DNA from: Flavobacteriales bacterium
Lineage (GTDB): Bacteria; Bacteroidota; Bacteroidia; Flavobacteriales; Flavobacteriaceae
DNA length: 7,522 bases
NCBI GenBank assembly: GCA_027033875.1
Contig: JALVKK010000288.1
Location: forward strand, 1-7,522
Direction: 5' to 3'
The translations under genes were made by a program, and so were the position numbers. Under the pieces are notes generated by a model. That model was not told the DNA's origin and did no database searches. It saw only the letters and a list, made by a program, of their open reading frames with translations. Positions 1 through 6,850 of this stretch are shown here, piece by piece; positions within the stretch are counted from its first letter, which is position 1, and each line of letters starts with the position of its first letter.

Positions 1-17
1 TCGATTTAATTTATTAG

Positions 18-48
18 CGAAATTACAAAAAATATCTTATCGCCAAAA
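18..48 (-). promoter_or_regulatory. Possible promoter for a leftward gene beyond the window
   Basis: On the minus strand TTTTG (48-44) is followed by an 18-base spacer and TAATTTCG (25-18). This matches the Bacteroidota promoter pattern with one mismatch in the -7 element (TTCG for TTTG). The spacer length equals that of the sdhC promoter. It lies just after the weak hairpin at 63-86, as expected if another minus-strand gene begins past the left edge. No coding sequence is visible in bases 1-137 to confirm this. Confidence 0.35.
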
Positions 49-62
49 GACTTGCAAATATT

Positions 63-86
63 AAAAAATAAAACAAATCCTTTGTT
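63..86 (-). terminator. Weak terminator-like hairpin downstream of the S46 peptidase
   Basis: On the minus strand AACAAA (86-81), loop GGA, TTTGTT (77-72) form a perfect 6-bp stem followed by TTATTTTTT (71-63). It starts 51 bases after the peptidase stop codon. The stem has only one GC pair, so it would be a poor intrinsic terminator alone. A second small inverted repeat, ATCAA-TAAG-TTGAT at 107-120, lies between it and the gene. Position and T-rich tail support the call; AT-rich base composition makes a chance match possible. Confidence 0.35.
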
Positions 87-137
87 AATATAATAAAAAA
101 CTGACAATCAATAAGTTGATATAATCTCGGGTAATAA

Positions 138-2363
138 TTAGAAAATACCTAAAAACTTTTTGCGTTTTTTCTTTATAGAATGTACAGGCTTATTATGAGT
201 ATGGTCAACGATAGTCAATTCTTTCATAATATGCTGACAATCGGCAAATTTGTCAATAACAAATAGTACGGCATGGTCTGTTACGTGTATGCTTCGTGCA
301 ATTTCCGGTCGGTAATACACATCTTCCATAACGCCTTCCCAAACACCGTCAAATGCCAATCCGATATGTTCGCCTCGTGCATTGAGGATAGGGCTTCCCG
401 AATTGCCTCCGGTGATATGATTGGTTGCCAAAAAATCGGTTACCAATGTACCGTCTTGTTTGTTGGCGTAGCGTCCGTAATCATGCTTGTTGTACAAATC
501 AATGTATTTTTGCGGTAAGTCAAATTCCGGATCACCGGGTTTGTATTTTTCAATAGCACCTGATAAGTGTGAGAAAGCTTTGTAATATACGGCATCGCGC
601 GGTTCAAATCCTTTGATTTTACCATAGGCAACCCGCATAGTAAAATTGGCATCGGGATAAAAAAGTTTGTCAGAAAAAACACGCATTTGAGCTTTTAAGT
701 ATTTGCCCATCAAATCCTTAATTTCTTCATTGATTTTTCCTACGGGATTATTTACTTTTTCATCAATCCATTTTTTTTGAGCATTTAGTATTTTGTATGC
801 CGGATCATTTTGTAGAAGTTGTGAATAGGTTTTAGAATCTTTTGAAGCAAAGAGTTTGTCTATTCCCGCTTGGGTACTCAACAACGAGTTATTGTACAAT
901 TCGTCAGCCAATTGTTGTGAGGTTTTAAATTGTAAAGCTTTATTGAGTTCGGGACTGATAAATTCAGGCTTTACATTTTTTACATAATAATCTATCAATG
1001 CGGCAAATATTTCTTTATCGGTTTCTCTATCAAAATCTTTCAGAACATTATTAACCAAATAGTTTTTATATTTGTCTTTAGCCATGGTGTAGAAAGTGTT
1101 ACCACGTTCCTTGCTTTGTTGTTCAAGCATGCTTGTAATCAAAGAAATTATGGGCAAATCGATATTTCGTCCAAAAATTTCACTTGTATAATCTTGTACA
1201 ACAGCATAAGGTTTTAATTGGTTATAGAGTTCTTTTAAACGAGGTAAAATATTGCCGTATTTGGTTTTCAGTTCCGGATTTTGATTGATTCGTTTGGCAA
1301 ATACCCGTTCAAATTTTTGTTTGGCTTCTACGGCTTTAAACTTTTTTAAACCTTGACTTTCGCCTATCCAAAATTTCCAATAATTAGCCAAAGAAGCGTG
1401 TTTGGACGCCAATTTGAGTTTAAGCGTTTTGTCTTTTGACATACGTTTATCCATAATACCCAAGCTGATTTCACGGACGGCAACTCTGGCGGGATCACGC
1501 AAATCTTGCATTTGTTGTACGGCAAAAGAGGTTAAATATTCGGTCGTTCTTCCCGGAAAACCTACAACCATGGTAAAATCACCGGGTTTTAAGTCTTCCA
1601 ATGATATTTTTAAGAACTTTTTAGGTTTGTAAGGTTGATTGTCAGGCGAATACATTGCCGGTTGGTTGTTTTTACCGGCATAGATTCTAAAAATGGAAAA
1701 ATCTATGGTATGACGCGGCCACATCCAATTGTCTGTATCCCCACCGAATTTTCCTATATCTGCCGGTGGCGTACCGACCAAACGAATATCATAAAAAGTT
1801 GTTCGTTTGATCATATAATACTTATTGCCTTTAAAAAAGGGTTTTATTTCTATGGTATGAAACCTGTCTTGTTCGGTTTTTTGTTTAATGCCGGCAATGT
1901 TTTTATCAATATTAGATTGCCGTTCTTTGGCAGACATTTGGTCGGTTACACCCTTTAAAACTTCATCGGTTATATCGATAATATCCTCTATAAACGTAAC
2001 TGTAAGTCCTTCTGCCGGAAGTTCGTCTTTATAAGAATTTGCCCAAAAACCATCTTCGAGATAATTGTGTTCGACGGTTGATAATTTTTGAATGGCGTCA
2101 TACCCGCAATGGTGATTGGTAAAAATTAATCCTTTATCAGACATGACCTCAGCGGTACAGCCGTTACCGAGTTGTACCACAGCATCTTTGATAGCAGGTT
2201 TTTCGTTACTCCAAATATCATCAGCCGAAATTTGCATACCCATATTTTGCATATCACTTTCTACTTGTTTTATGGTATTGGGCATCCACATACCGCCTTC
2301 ACCTTTTTGGGCAAAAATGCTCAAAGCGGTAAATAATAATAATATTAAATAAATTTTTTTCAT
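138..2363 (-). CDS. Secreted S46 family serine dipeptidyl-peptidase, DPP7-like
   Basis: This 741-residue protein should release dipeptides from the N-terminus of oligopeptides in the periplasm, feeding amino-acid catabolism. It starts with a Sec signal peptide (MKK, a hydrophobic stretch to about residue 17, probable cleavage after IFA18). The chymotrypsin-like triad of family S46 is visible: H85 in TNHHCGYDA, D221 in PRHTIDFSIFR, and S655 in GGNSGSP. C69 and C86 flank the active-site histidine and may pair. The middle part, roughly 290-570, is charged and helical, as expected of the family's cap domain. Residue 673, 18 positions after the catalytic serine (FDG673VWEG), is glycine. In DPP11 an arginine here selects Asp/Glu, so glycine suggests DPP7-type hydrophobic P1 preference. 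The conserved core ends near residue 719; a 22-residue His- and Lys-rich tail follows. No type IX secretion domain or lipobox is seen. It appears to be a single-gene unit behind the sdhB terminator. Family assignment is firm; subtype is inference. Confidence 0.94.
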   Translation of the reverse strand: MKKIYLILLLFTALSIFAQKGEGGMWMPNTIKQVESDMQNMGMQISADDIWSNEKPAIKDAVVQLGNGCTAEVMSDKGLIFTNHHCGYDAIQKLSTVEHNYLEDGFWANSYKDELPAEGLTVTFIEDIIDITDEVLKGVTDQMSAKERQSNIDKNIAGIKQKTEQDRFHTIEIKPFFKGNKYYMIKRTTFYDIRLVGTPPADIGKFGGDTDNWMWPRHTIDFSIFRIYAGKNNQPAMYSPDNQPYKPKKFLKISLEDLKPGDFTMVVGFPGRTTEYLTSFAVQQMQDLRDPARVAVREISLGIMDKRMSKDKTLKLKLASKHASLANYWKFWIGESQGLKKFKAVEAKQKFERVFAKRINQNPELKTKYGNILPRLKELYNQLKPYAVVQDYTSEIFGRNIDLPIISLITSMLEQQSKERGNTFYTMAKDKYKNYLVNNVLKDFDRETDKEIFAALIDYYVKNVKPEFISPELNKALQFKTSQQLADELYNNSLLSTQAGIDKLFASKDSKTYSQLLQNDPAYKILNAQKKWIDEKVNNPVGKINEEIKDLMGKYLKAQMRVFSDKLFYPDANFTMRVAYGKIKGFEPRDAVYYKAFSHLSGAIEKYKPGDPEFDLPQKYIDLYNKHDYGRYANKQDGTLVTDFLATNHITGGNSGSPILNARGEHIGLAFDGVWEGVMEDVYYRPEIARSIHVTDHAVLFVIDKFADCQHIMKELTIVDHTHNKPVHSIKKKRKKFLGIF

Positions 2364-2389
2364 TCTTTTGGTTTATATATTTACTAAAT

Positions 2390-2397
2390 CAAAAATA
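2390..2397 (-). promoter_or_regulatory. Possible -7 promoter element for the S46 peptidase gene
   Basis: On the minus strand this reads TATTTTTG, matching the Bacteroidota -7 consensus TAnnTTTG. It ends 26 bases before the ATG, close to the geometry of the sdhC promoter. No TTG is present at the usual -33 distance: the bases upstream are an A-rich run and the T-tract of the sdhB terminator. It may therefore be weak, or may depend on an activator. The match lies in AT-rich DNA where chance hits are common. Confidence 0.45.
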
Positions 2398-2418
2398 CGA
2401 TTTTTTTGGTTTGTTTTG

Positions 2419-2449
2419 AAAAAAAATCCGGCAAAATTTTTACCGGATT
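2419..2449 (-). terminator. Intrinsic terminator of the sdhCAB operon
   Basis: On the minus strand a perfect 7-bp stem, AATCCGG (2449-2443) with CCGGATT (2431-2425), encloses an 11-base loop. The T at the end of the stem runs straight on into an uninterrupted T-tract down to 2419. The stem begins 29 bases after the sdhB stop codon. The GC-rich stem followed by the T-run is the classic rho-independent form. It separates the respiratory operon from the peptidase gene downstream. In the plus direction the tail is only ctttaactttt, so any activity that way would be weaker. Confidence 0.9.
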
Positions 2450-2478
2450 CTTTAACTTTTTCAATATTAATCTAGTTG

Positions 2479-3222
2479 TTATTTAGTTTGCGCCAACAAG
2501 AACTCTTTGTTGAGAATAGCGATATTGGTCAGTGAAATACCTTTTGGACATTCCACTTCACAGGCGCCGGTATTGGTACAACTGCCAAAGCCTTCGGCGT
2601 CCATGGCGGCAACCATGTCTTGCACTCGTTTTGCTGCTTCAACACGTCCTTGCGGCAGTAAAGCAAATTGTGCTACTTTGGCGGAAACGAACAACATAGC
2701 CGAAGCGTTTTTACAAGTAGCCACACAAGCACCGCAACCGATACAAGTAGCGGCATCGAATGCCATATCCGCATCTTTTTTGGGTATCGGAATGTTGTTG
2801 GCATCAACAGAACGTCCGGAAGTATTGACTGAAATGTAACCACCGGCTTGTTGGATACGATCCAATGCCGAACGATCTACAATCAAATCTTTGATAACCG
2901 GAAAAGCATTGGCTCGCCAAGGTTCAATGGTAATGGTATCACCGTCATTAAATTTACGCATATGCAATTGACATGTGGTTATCAAACGATCGGGACCGTG
3001 TGCTTCACCGTTGATAAATAAGGAACACATACCACAAATACCTTCACGGCAATCGTGGTCAAAAGCAATAGGTTCATCACCTTTGCCGATTAATTTCTCG
3101 TTAAGTAAATCCAACATTTCCAAGAAGGACATATCAGATTCTACGCCATCTATTTTATAATCGACCATACGCCCTTTGGCGTTCGGTCCAGCTTGTCTCC
3201 AAATTTTAAGATTTAGTTTCAT
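2479..3222 (-). CDS. sdhB: Succinate dehydrogenase iron-sulfur subunit
   Basis: This 247-residue protein carries electrons from the flavin of SdhA to the membrane quinone site through three iron-sulfur clusters. The N-terminal plant-ferredoxin-like domain has the [2Fe-2S] ligands C58, C63, C66 and C84 (CREGICGMC, then TTC). The C-terminal helical domain has C160-x2-C163-x2-C166-x3-C170, then C215, C221 and C225-P. By homology, C160, C163, C166 and C225 hold the [4Fe-4S] cluster, and C170, C215 and C221 the [3Fe-4S] cluster. All eleven ligands are present. The ATG lies four bases after the sdhA stop codon, so translation is probably coupled; it is the last gene of the operon, followed by a strong terminator. 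Length is normal. The enzyme is membrane-associated on the cytoplasmic face. Sequence alone cannot fully exclude a fumarate reductase role (frdB), but an aerobic-type succinate dehydrogenase is more likely. Confidence 0.97.
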   Translation of the reverse strand: MKLNLKIWRQAGPNAKGRMVDYKIDGVESDMSFLEMLDLLNEKLIGKGDEPIAFDHDCREGICGMCSLFINGEAHGPDRLITTCQLHMRKFNDGDTITIEPWRANAFPVIKDLIVDRSALDRIQQAGGYISVNTSGRSVDANNIPIPKKDADMAFDAATCIGCGACVATCKNASAMLFVSAKVAQFALLPQGRVEAAKRVQDMVAAMDAEGFGSCTNTGACEVECPKGISLTNIAILNKEFLLAQTK

Positions 3223-3226
3223 AATA

Positions 3227-5284
3227 TTATTTATAACTTCTGGTTGTTGGTTTCACAAATTCAAATATAAGCGGTTCTTTGTGCAAAATAGCATCGCTCA
3301 TATTGACATGCTTGGTAAATCTTTCATAGGGTTTTGCCGGATATTCCCAAGCAGCAGCATAAGCATAATTTTTATCATCACGCAGGGCTTCGCCTTCTTC
3401 TGTTTGATATTCTTCACGGAAATGACCACCGCAAGATTCGTTTCGGTTGAGGGCGTCTAGCGCCAAAAGTTCGCCTAGTTCTAAGAAATCAGCCACATAT
3501 CCGGCTTTTTCCAATTCGGGATTATATTCATTGGCTTTACCCGGAACGCGAACATCTTTCCAAAATTGCGAACGCAATTCTTGAATTTCTTTAATAGCTT
3601 CTTTCAAGCCTTTGGCATTACGCGCCAAACCGGCTTTATCCCACATGATTTTGCCTAGTTTTTTATGAAAATAATCAACCGAATGTTTACCTTTATTATT
3701 GATAAAAAAGTTGATTTCTTCTTTTACTTTTTCTTCAGCTTCTTCAAATTCCGGTGTATCGGTCGGTATTTTACCTTCACGGATATAATCAGCTAAATAA
3801 TCGCCGATAGTGTAGGGTAGCACAAAGTAGCCGTCAGCCAAACCTTGCATCAAAGCCGAAGCACCCAAACGATTGGCACCATGGTCTGAGAAGTTAGCTT
3901 CACCAATGACAAACAAGCCGGGTAAATTGGATTGCAAATCGTAATCTACCCAAAGTCCGCCCATAGAATAGTGATTAGCCGGATATATCATCATCGGTGT
4001 TTTGTACGGATTGTCATCGGTAATTTTTTCATACATTTGAAATAAATTACCGTATTTTTGTTCGATAACTTTTTCGCCCAATTCCGTAATGAGTTTTTTA
4101 GAAGGATTTTTGATACCTTTCAAATGCGCTTGTTCTTTGCCGTAGCGTTCTATGGCTGTTGAGAAGTCCAAATAGACAGCTTCGCCTGTTTTGTTGACAC
4201 CGAAACCGGCATCACAACGTTCTTTGGCGGCGCGCGAAGCGACATCACGTGGTACTAAGTTACCAAACGCCGGATACCGTCTTTCCAAATAATAATCTCT
4301 GTCTTCTTCGGGTATCTCTGTCGGTTTTAGTTTGCCTTGTTGAAGTGCTTTGGCATCTTCCAATTTTTTAGGCACCCAAATACGACCGTCGTTACGCAAT
4401 GATTCTGACATCAAAGTCAATTTGGATTGGTGCTCACTGCTTCGCGGGATACAGGTCGGGTGAATTTGTACAAAAGCCGGATTGGCAAAGTAGGCACCTT
4501 TGCGATGCGCACGCCAAGCAGCAGTTGCGTTTGATCCCATAGCGTTGGTTGATAAAAAATATGCATTGCTGTAACCACCCGAACCGAGTACTACGGCATG
4601 TGCCGAATGTCTTTCAATTTCGCCGGTTACCAAATTGCGGGCAATAATACCGCGTGCATGACCGTCAATTACGACTAAGTCTATCATTTCATGACGGTTG
4701 TACATTTCTACTTTACCGCGGGCTATCTGTCTGTTGAGAGCCGAATAAGCGCCTAATAACAATTGTTGTCCGGTTTGTCCCTTGGCGTAGAATGTTCTGG
4801 ACACTAAAACACCACCAAACGAACGGTTGTCGAGCAGTCCGCCGTAATCGCGTGCAAAAGGGACGCCTTGCATAACGGCTTGGTCAATGATGGCACCCGA
4901 TACTTCGGCCAGACGGTAAGTATTGGCTTCACGTCCACGGTAATCGCCACCTTTGATAGTATCATAGAACAGACGCCAATCACTGTCGCCGTCATTTTGA
5001 TAGTTTTTTGAAGCATTGATACCACCTTGTGCGGCAATAGAGTGTGCGCGTCGGGGTGAATCTTGAAAAGCAAATGCTTTGACATTATAGCCCATTTCCG
5101 CCAGCGATGCAGCAGCAGAAGCACCTGCTAAACCGGTTCCTACGACAATAATGTCTAAATTTCTTTTATTAGCCGGACTCACCAAGCGGATTTTGTCCTT
5201 GTATATCGTCCATTTTTGAGCCAAATCTCCTTCGGGAATTTTGGCTTTTAACGGGGTACCTTCTTTAATATTTATTGTTGACAT
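3227..5284 (-). CDS. sdhA: Succinate dehydrogenase flavoprotein subunit
   Basis: This 685-residue catalytic subunit oxidises succinate to fumarate, linking the TCA cycle to the respiratory chain. A Rossmann FAD motif VGTGLAGASAA is at residues 48-58. H81 in RRAHSIAAQGG matches the histidine that binds FAD covalently in the family. Dicarboxylate-site residues follow: H275 in VQIHPT, the catalytic arginine R346 in VPRDVASRA, H438 in NHYSMGG, and R472 in GANRLGASAL. The C-terminal helical domain carries RNESCGGHFREE (614-625), the variant of the RxESRGAHxRED motif that I associate with Bacteroidota enzymes. Start: the only reasonable ATG, 13 bases after the sdhC stop codon. The protein has no twin-arginine signal and should sit on the cytoplasmic side, bound to SdhB. 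All key residues are intact. Reverse activity as fumarate reductase under anoxia cannot be excluded. Confidence 0.97.
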   Translation of the reverse strand: MSTINIKEGTPLKAKIPEGDLAQKWTIYKDKIRLVSPANKRNLDIIVVGTGLAGASAAASLAEMGYNVKAFAFQDSPRRAHSIAAQGGINASKNYQNDGDSDWRLFYDTIKGGDYRGREANTYRLAEVSGAIIDQAVMQGVPFARDYGGLLDNRSFGGVLVSRTFYAKGQTGQQLLLGAYSALNRQIARGKVEMYNRHEMIDLVVIDGHARGIIARNLVTGEIERHSAHAVVLGSGGYSNAYFLSTNAMGSNATAAWRAHRKGAYFANPAFVQIHPTCIPRSSEHQSKLTLMSESLRNDGRIWVPKKLEDAKALQQGKLKPTEIPEEDRDYYLERRYPAFGNLVPRDVASRAAKERCDAGFGVNKTGEAVYLDFSTAIERYGKEQAHLKGIKNPSKKLITELGEKVIEQKYGNLFQMYEKITDDNPYKTPMMIYPANHYSMGGLWVDYDLQSNLPGLFVIGEANFSDHGANRLGASALMQGLADGYFVLPYTIGDYLADYIREGKIPTDTPEFEEAEEKVKEEINFFINNKGKHSVDYFHKKLGKIMWDKAGLARNAKGLKEAIKEIQELRSQFWKDVRVPGKANEYNPELEKAGYVADFLELGELLALDALNRNESCGGHFREEYQTEEGEALRDDKNYAYAAAWEYPAKPYERFTKHVNMSDAILHKEPLIFEFVKPTTRSYK

Positions 5285-5297
5285 AGTATATTAAATT

Positions 5298-5930
5298 TTA
5301 ATTAAAATAGAAATAAACAGCTACTGCTGAAAAGCCGACAGCTATTACAATCGCGAATATGTAGCCACAGCAAACCAAAAACTTATTGCATTTTTCTCTC
5401 GGTGTTCCCAAAGATTGGAAAGCCGATTGAAAACCATGGCTGAGATGAATACCTAGCAGTACAAATGCCAATACATATAATAATGTATAAACAGGATTTT
5501 TAAATAAGCCGGTAACCAAAGCGTAATGATCCGAAACGTCTTGTGTTTTGAACGGCACAAAATAATTGAACAAGTGAAGAGCTAAAAACACTAAAACGAA
5601 TAAGCCTGTCCAAATCATGTTGCGTGATGCCCATGACGATGCAACAGCTTGATTATTTTTTACATATTTTACCGAGCGTTTACTTCGATTGGTCCATTCA
5701 AGGTAAATTCCCATAATAATATGAAAAATAAAACCTAAAAACAGAATAGGCTGCATAACTTGAATTAAGGGATTGGTACCCATAAATTCAACAGCCGCAT
5801 CAAAAGTTTCTTTACCCGGATAAATCAGGGTCAGGTTAATAGCAAGGTGAAGCAGCAAAAACACAACCAGAAAAAGTCCCGATAATGCCATAGCTACTTT
5901 TTTTGCTACGGAAGTTTTTAGTATTGTCAT
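5298..5930 (-). CDS. sdhC: Succinate dehydrogenase cytochrome b558 membrane anchor, type B
   Basis: This 210-residue integral membrane protein anchors SdhA and SdhB and passes electrons to menaquinone through two b haems. Five hydrophobic segments are visible at about 12-36, 55-77, 104-125, 144-165 and 184-208, the arrangement of single-subunit (type B) anchors such as those of Bacillus and Wolinella. Candidate haem ligands are H28 in LLLHLAIN, H70 in FHIIMG, H119 in ALHLFNYF, and H162 or H165 in GIHLSHGFQSAF. H28 and H70 fall at the same positions as I recall for Bacillus subtilis SdhC. The motif HLSHGFQSAFQSLG is characteristic of the Bacteroidota family. No sdhD gene exists, as expected for this type. 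It is the first gene of sdhCAB; the ATG is 23 bases downstream of a good -7 element. Glutamate is absent two residues before either fourth-ligand candidate, unlike the Wolinella fumarate reductase. Confidence 0.95.
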   Translation of the reverse strand: MTILKTSVAKKVAMALSGLFLVVFLLLHLAINLTLIYPGKETFDAAVEFMGTNPLIQVMQPILFLGFIFHIIMGIYLEWTNRSKRSVKYVKNNQAVASSWASRNMIWTGLFVLVFLALHLFNYFVPFKTQDVSDHYALVTGLFKNPVYTLLYVLAFVLLGIHLSHGFQSAFQSLGTPREKCNKFLVCCGYIFAIVIAVGFSAVAVYFYFN

Positions 5931-5953
5931 AATTGGTGTTTTTATAATTTAGT

Positions 5954-5983
5954 CAAATATACAATATAGAAACAGTCAACAAA
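5954..5983 (-). promoter_or_regulatory. Probable promoter of sdhCAB
   Basis: On the minus strand TTTG (5983-5980) is followed by an 18-base spacer and TATATTTG (5961-5954). This fits the Bacteroidota sigma-factor consensus, TTG/TTTG at about -33 and TAnnTTTG at -7, with no mismatch in the defined bases. The sdhC ATG lies 23 bases beyond the -7 element, giving a short leader of roughly 15-20 bases. The remaining part of the 121-base gap between lptB and sdhC is extremely AT-rich and shows no convincing lptB terminator, so some readthrough from lptB is possible. Confidence 0.72.
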
Positions 5984-6051
5984 TTGATAAATATCATTTT
6001 ATTGATGTAATATTTATTTTTTTTATTATTACGTTATTATATAAATAAATA

Positions 6052-6813
6052 CTATATCTTCTTTTTACGCAACTCAAAGTTCTGTCCCAAATATACTTTT
6101 CTTACCAATTCGTCAGCCGCCAATTCTTCGGGCGTACCGTGTCGTAAAATTTTTCCTTCAAACATCAAATAAGTTTTGTCGGTAATAGCCAAAGTTTCTT
6201 GTACATTGTGGTCTGTAATCAATATACCGATATTTTTTTCTTTTAAGTGCGCAACGATTTTTTGAATATCTTCAACAGCAATCGGGTCAACACCTGCAAA
6301 AGGCTCATCGAGTAGAATAAACTTAGGATTTGATGCCAATGCTCTGGCTATTTCCGTTCTGCGACGTTCTCCTCCGGATAATAATTTACCCAAACGTTTG
6401 CGTTTTTCGGTTAAACCGAATTCTTCCAACAAGCTTTTCAATTTTTCTTTTTGTTCGCTTTTGGATAAGCGTGAAAATTCGAGTGCAGCTTTGATATTAT
6501 CTTCAACACTCAAATCGCGAAAAACGGAATTTTCTTGTGCCAAATAACCGATACCGAGTTGCGAACGCTTATACATCGGAAAATCGGTAATCTCTATGTC
6601 ATCTAAATAAACCTGTCCGCTATTAGGCTTTATCAATCCGACAATCATATAAAAAGTCGTTGTTTTACCGGCGCCGTTCGGTCCTAACAATCCGATAATT
6701 TCACCTTGTTTAACTTCGAGCGAATTGCCTCTTACCACTTCTTTTGAGCCGTAACGTTTGACCAAATTTTCAGCCCTTAAAAGCATTTCTTTTGACGATA
6801 TTTTTTCTGACAT
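6052..6813 (-). CDS. lptB: Lipopolysaccharide export system ATP-binding protein
   Basis: This ABC ATPase powers LptFG in extracting LPS from the inner membrane and pushing it along the Lpt bridge to the outer membrane. Numbered from the ATG at 6813 (253 residues): Walker A GPNGAGKTT at 44-52, Q-loop Q93 in YLAQENSVFRDLSV, signature LSGGERRR at 145-152, Walker B FILLDE ending at E170, D-loop FAGVDP, and switch H202 in TDHNV. Full conservation suggests an active ATPase. YLAQE-x-FR-LSV and LSGGERRR-x-EIARAL closely resemble E. coli LptB and separate it from amino-acid or polysaccharide exporters. Start: an upstream TTG at 6828 would add five residues, and an ATG at 6786 would begin at MLLRAENLV, where many homologues start; I prefer the ATG at 6813. 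It follows tatC after 37 bases, probably cotranscribed. The permeases LptF/LptG are not in the window. Confidence 0.95.
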   Translation of the reverse strand: MSEKISSKEMLLRAENLVKRYGSKEVVRGNSLEVKQGEIIGLLGPNGAGKTTTFYMIVGLIKPNSGQVYLDDIEITDFPMYKRSQLGIGYLAQENSVFRDLSVEDNIKAALEFSRLSKSEQKEKLKSLLEEFGLTEKRKRLGKLLSGGERRRTEIARALASNPKFILLDEPFAGVDPIAVEDIQKIVAHLKEKNIGILITDHNVQETLAITDKTYLMFEGKILRHGTPEELAADELVRKVYLGQNFELRKKKI

Positions 6814-6850
6814 ATTGTTGAATATCAATTATTTACAATGATTTATCACA

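Noticed and set aside
1635..1958. Plus-strand open frame of 107 codons within the S46 peptidase gene
   Set aside because: It lies wholly antisense to a well-conserved coding region, has no recognisable domain and no promoter-like sequence; it is a by-product of the opposite frame. The same holds for the plus-strand frames at 273-518, 1402-1632 and 2116-2352.
2309..2363. Tat signal or lipoprotein signal on the S46 peptidase, suggested by the nearby tatC
   Set aside because: The N-terminus has two lysines, a hydrophobic core and an AQ cleavage site, with no twin arginine and no lipobox cysteine; it is an ordinary Sec signal.
2507..2839. Plus-strand open frame of 110 codons antisense to sdhB
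   Set aside because: The sdhB frame has all cluster cysteines and full length; the antisense frame resembles no family I know. The frames at 2975-3160 and 3176-3460 are rejected for the same reason.
4804..5124. Minus-strand open frame of 106 codons overlapping the sdhA FAD domain
   Set aside because: It is a different frame inside the strongly conserved FAD-binding region of sdhA and looks like compositional noise.
6025..6040. Near-palindrome ATTATTACGTTATTAT between lptB and sdhC, considered as an operator or terminator
   Set aside because: Two of eight pairs mismatch, only the central CG pair is GC, and the region is almost pure A/T, so such a match is expected by chance.
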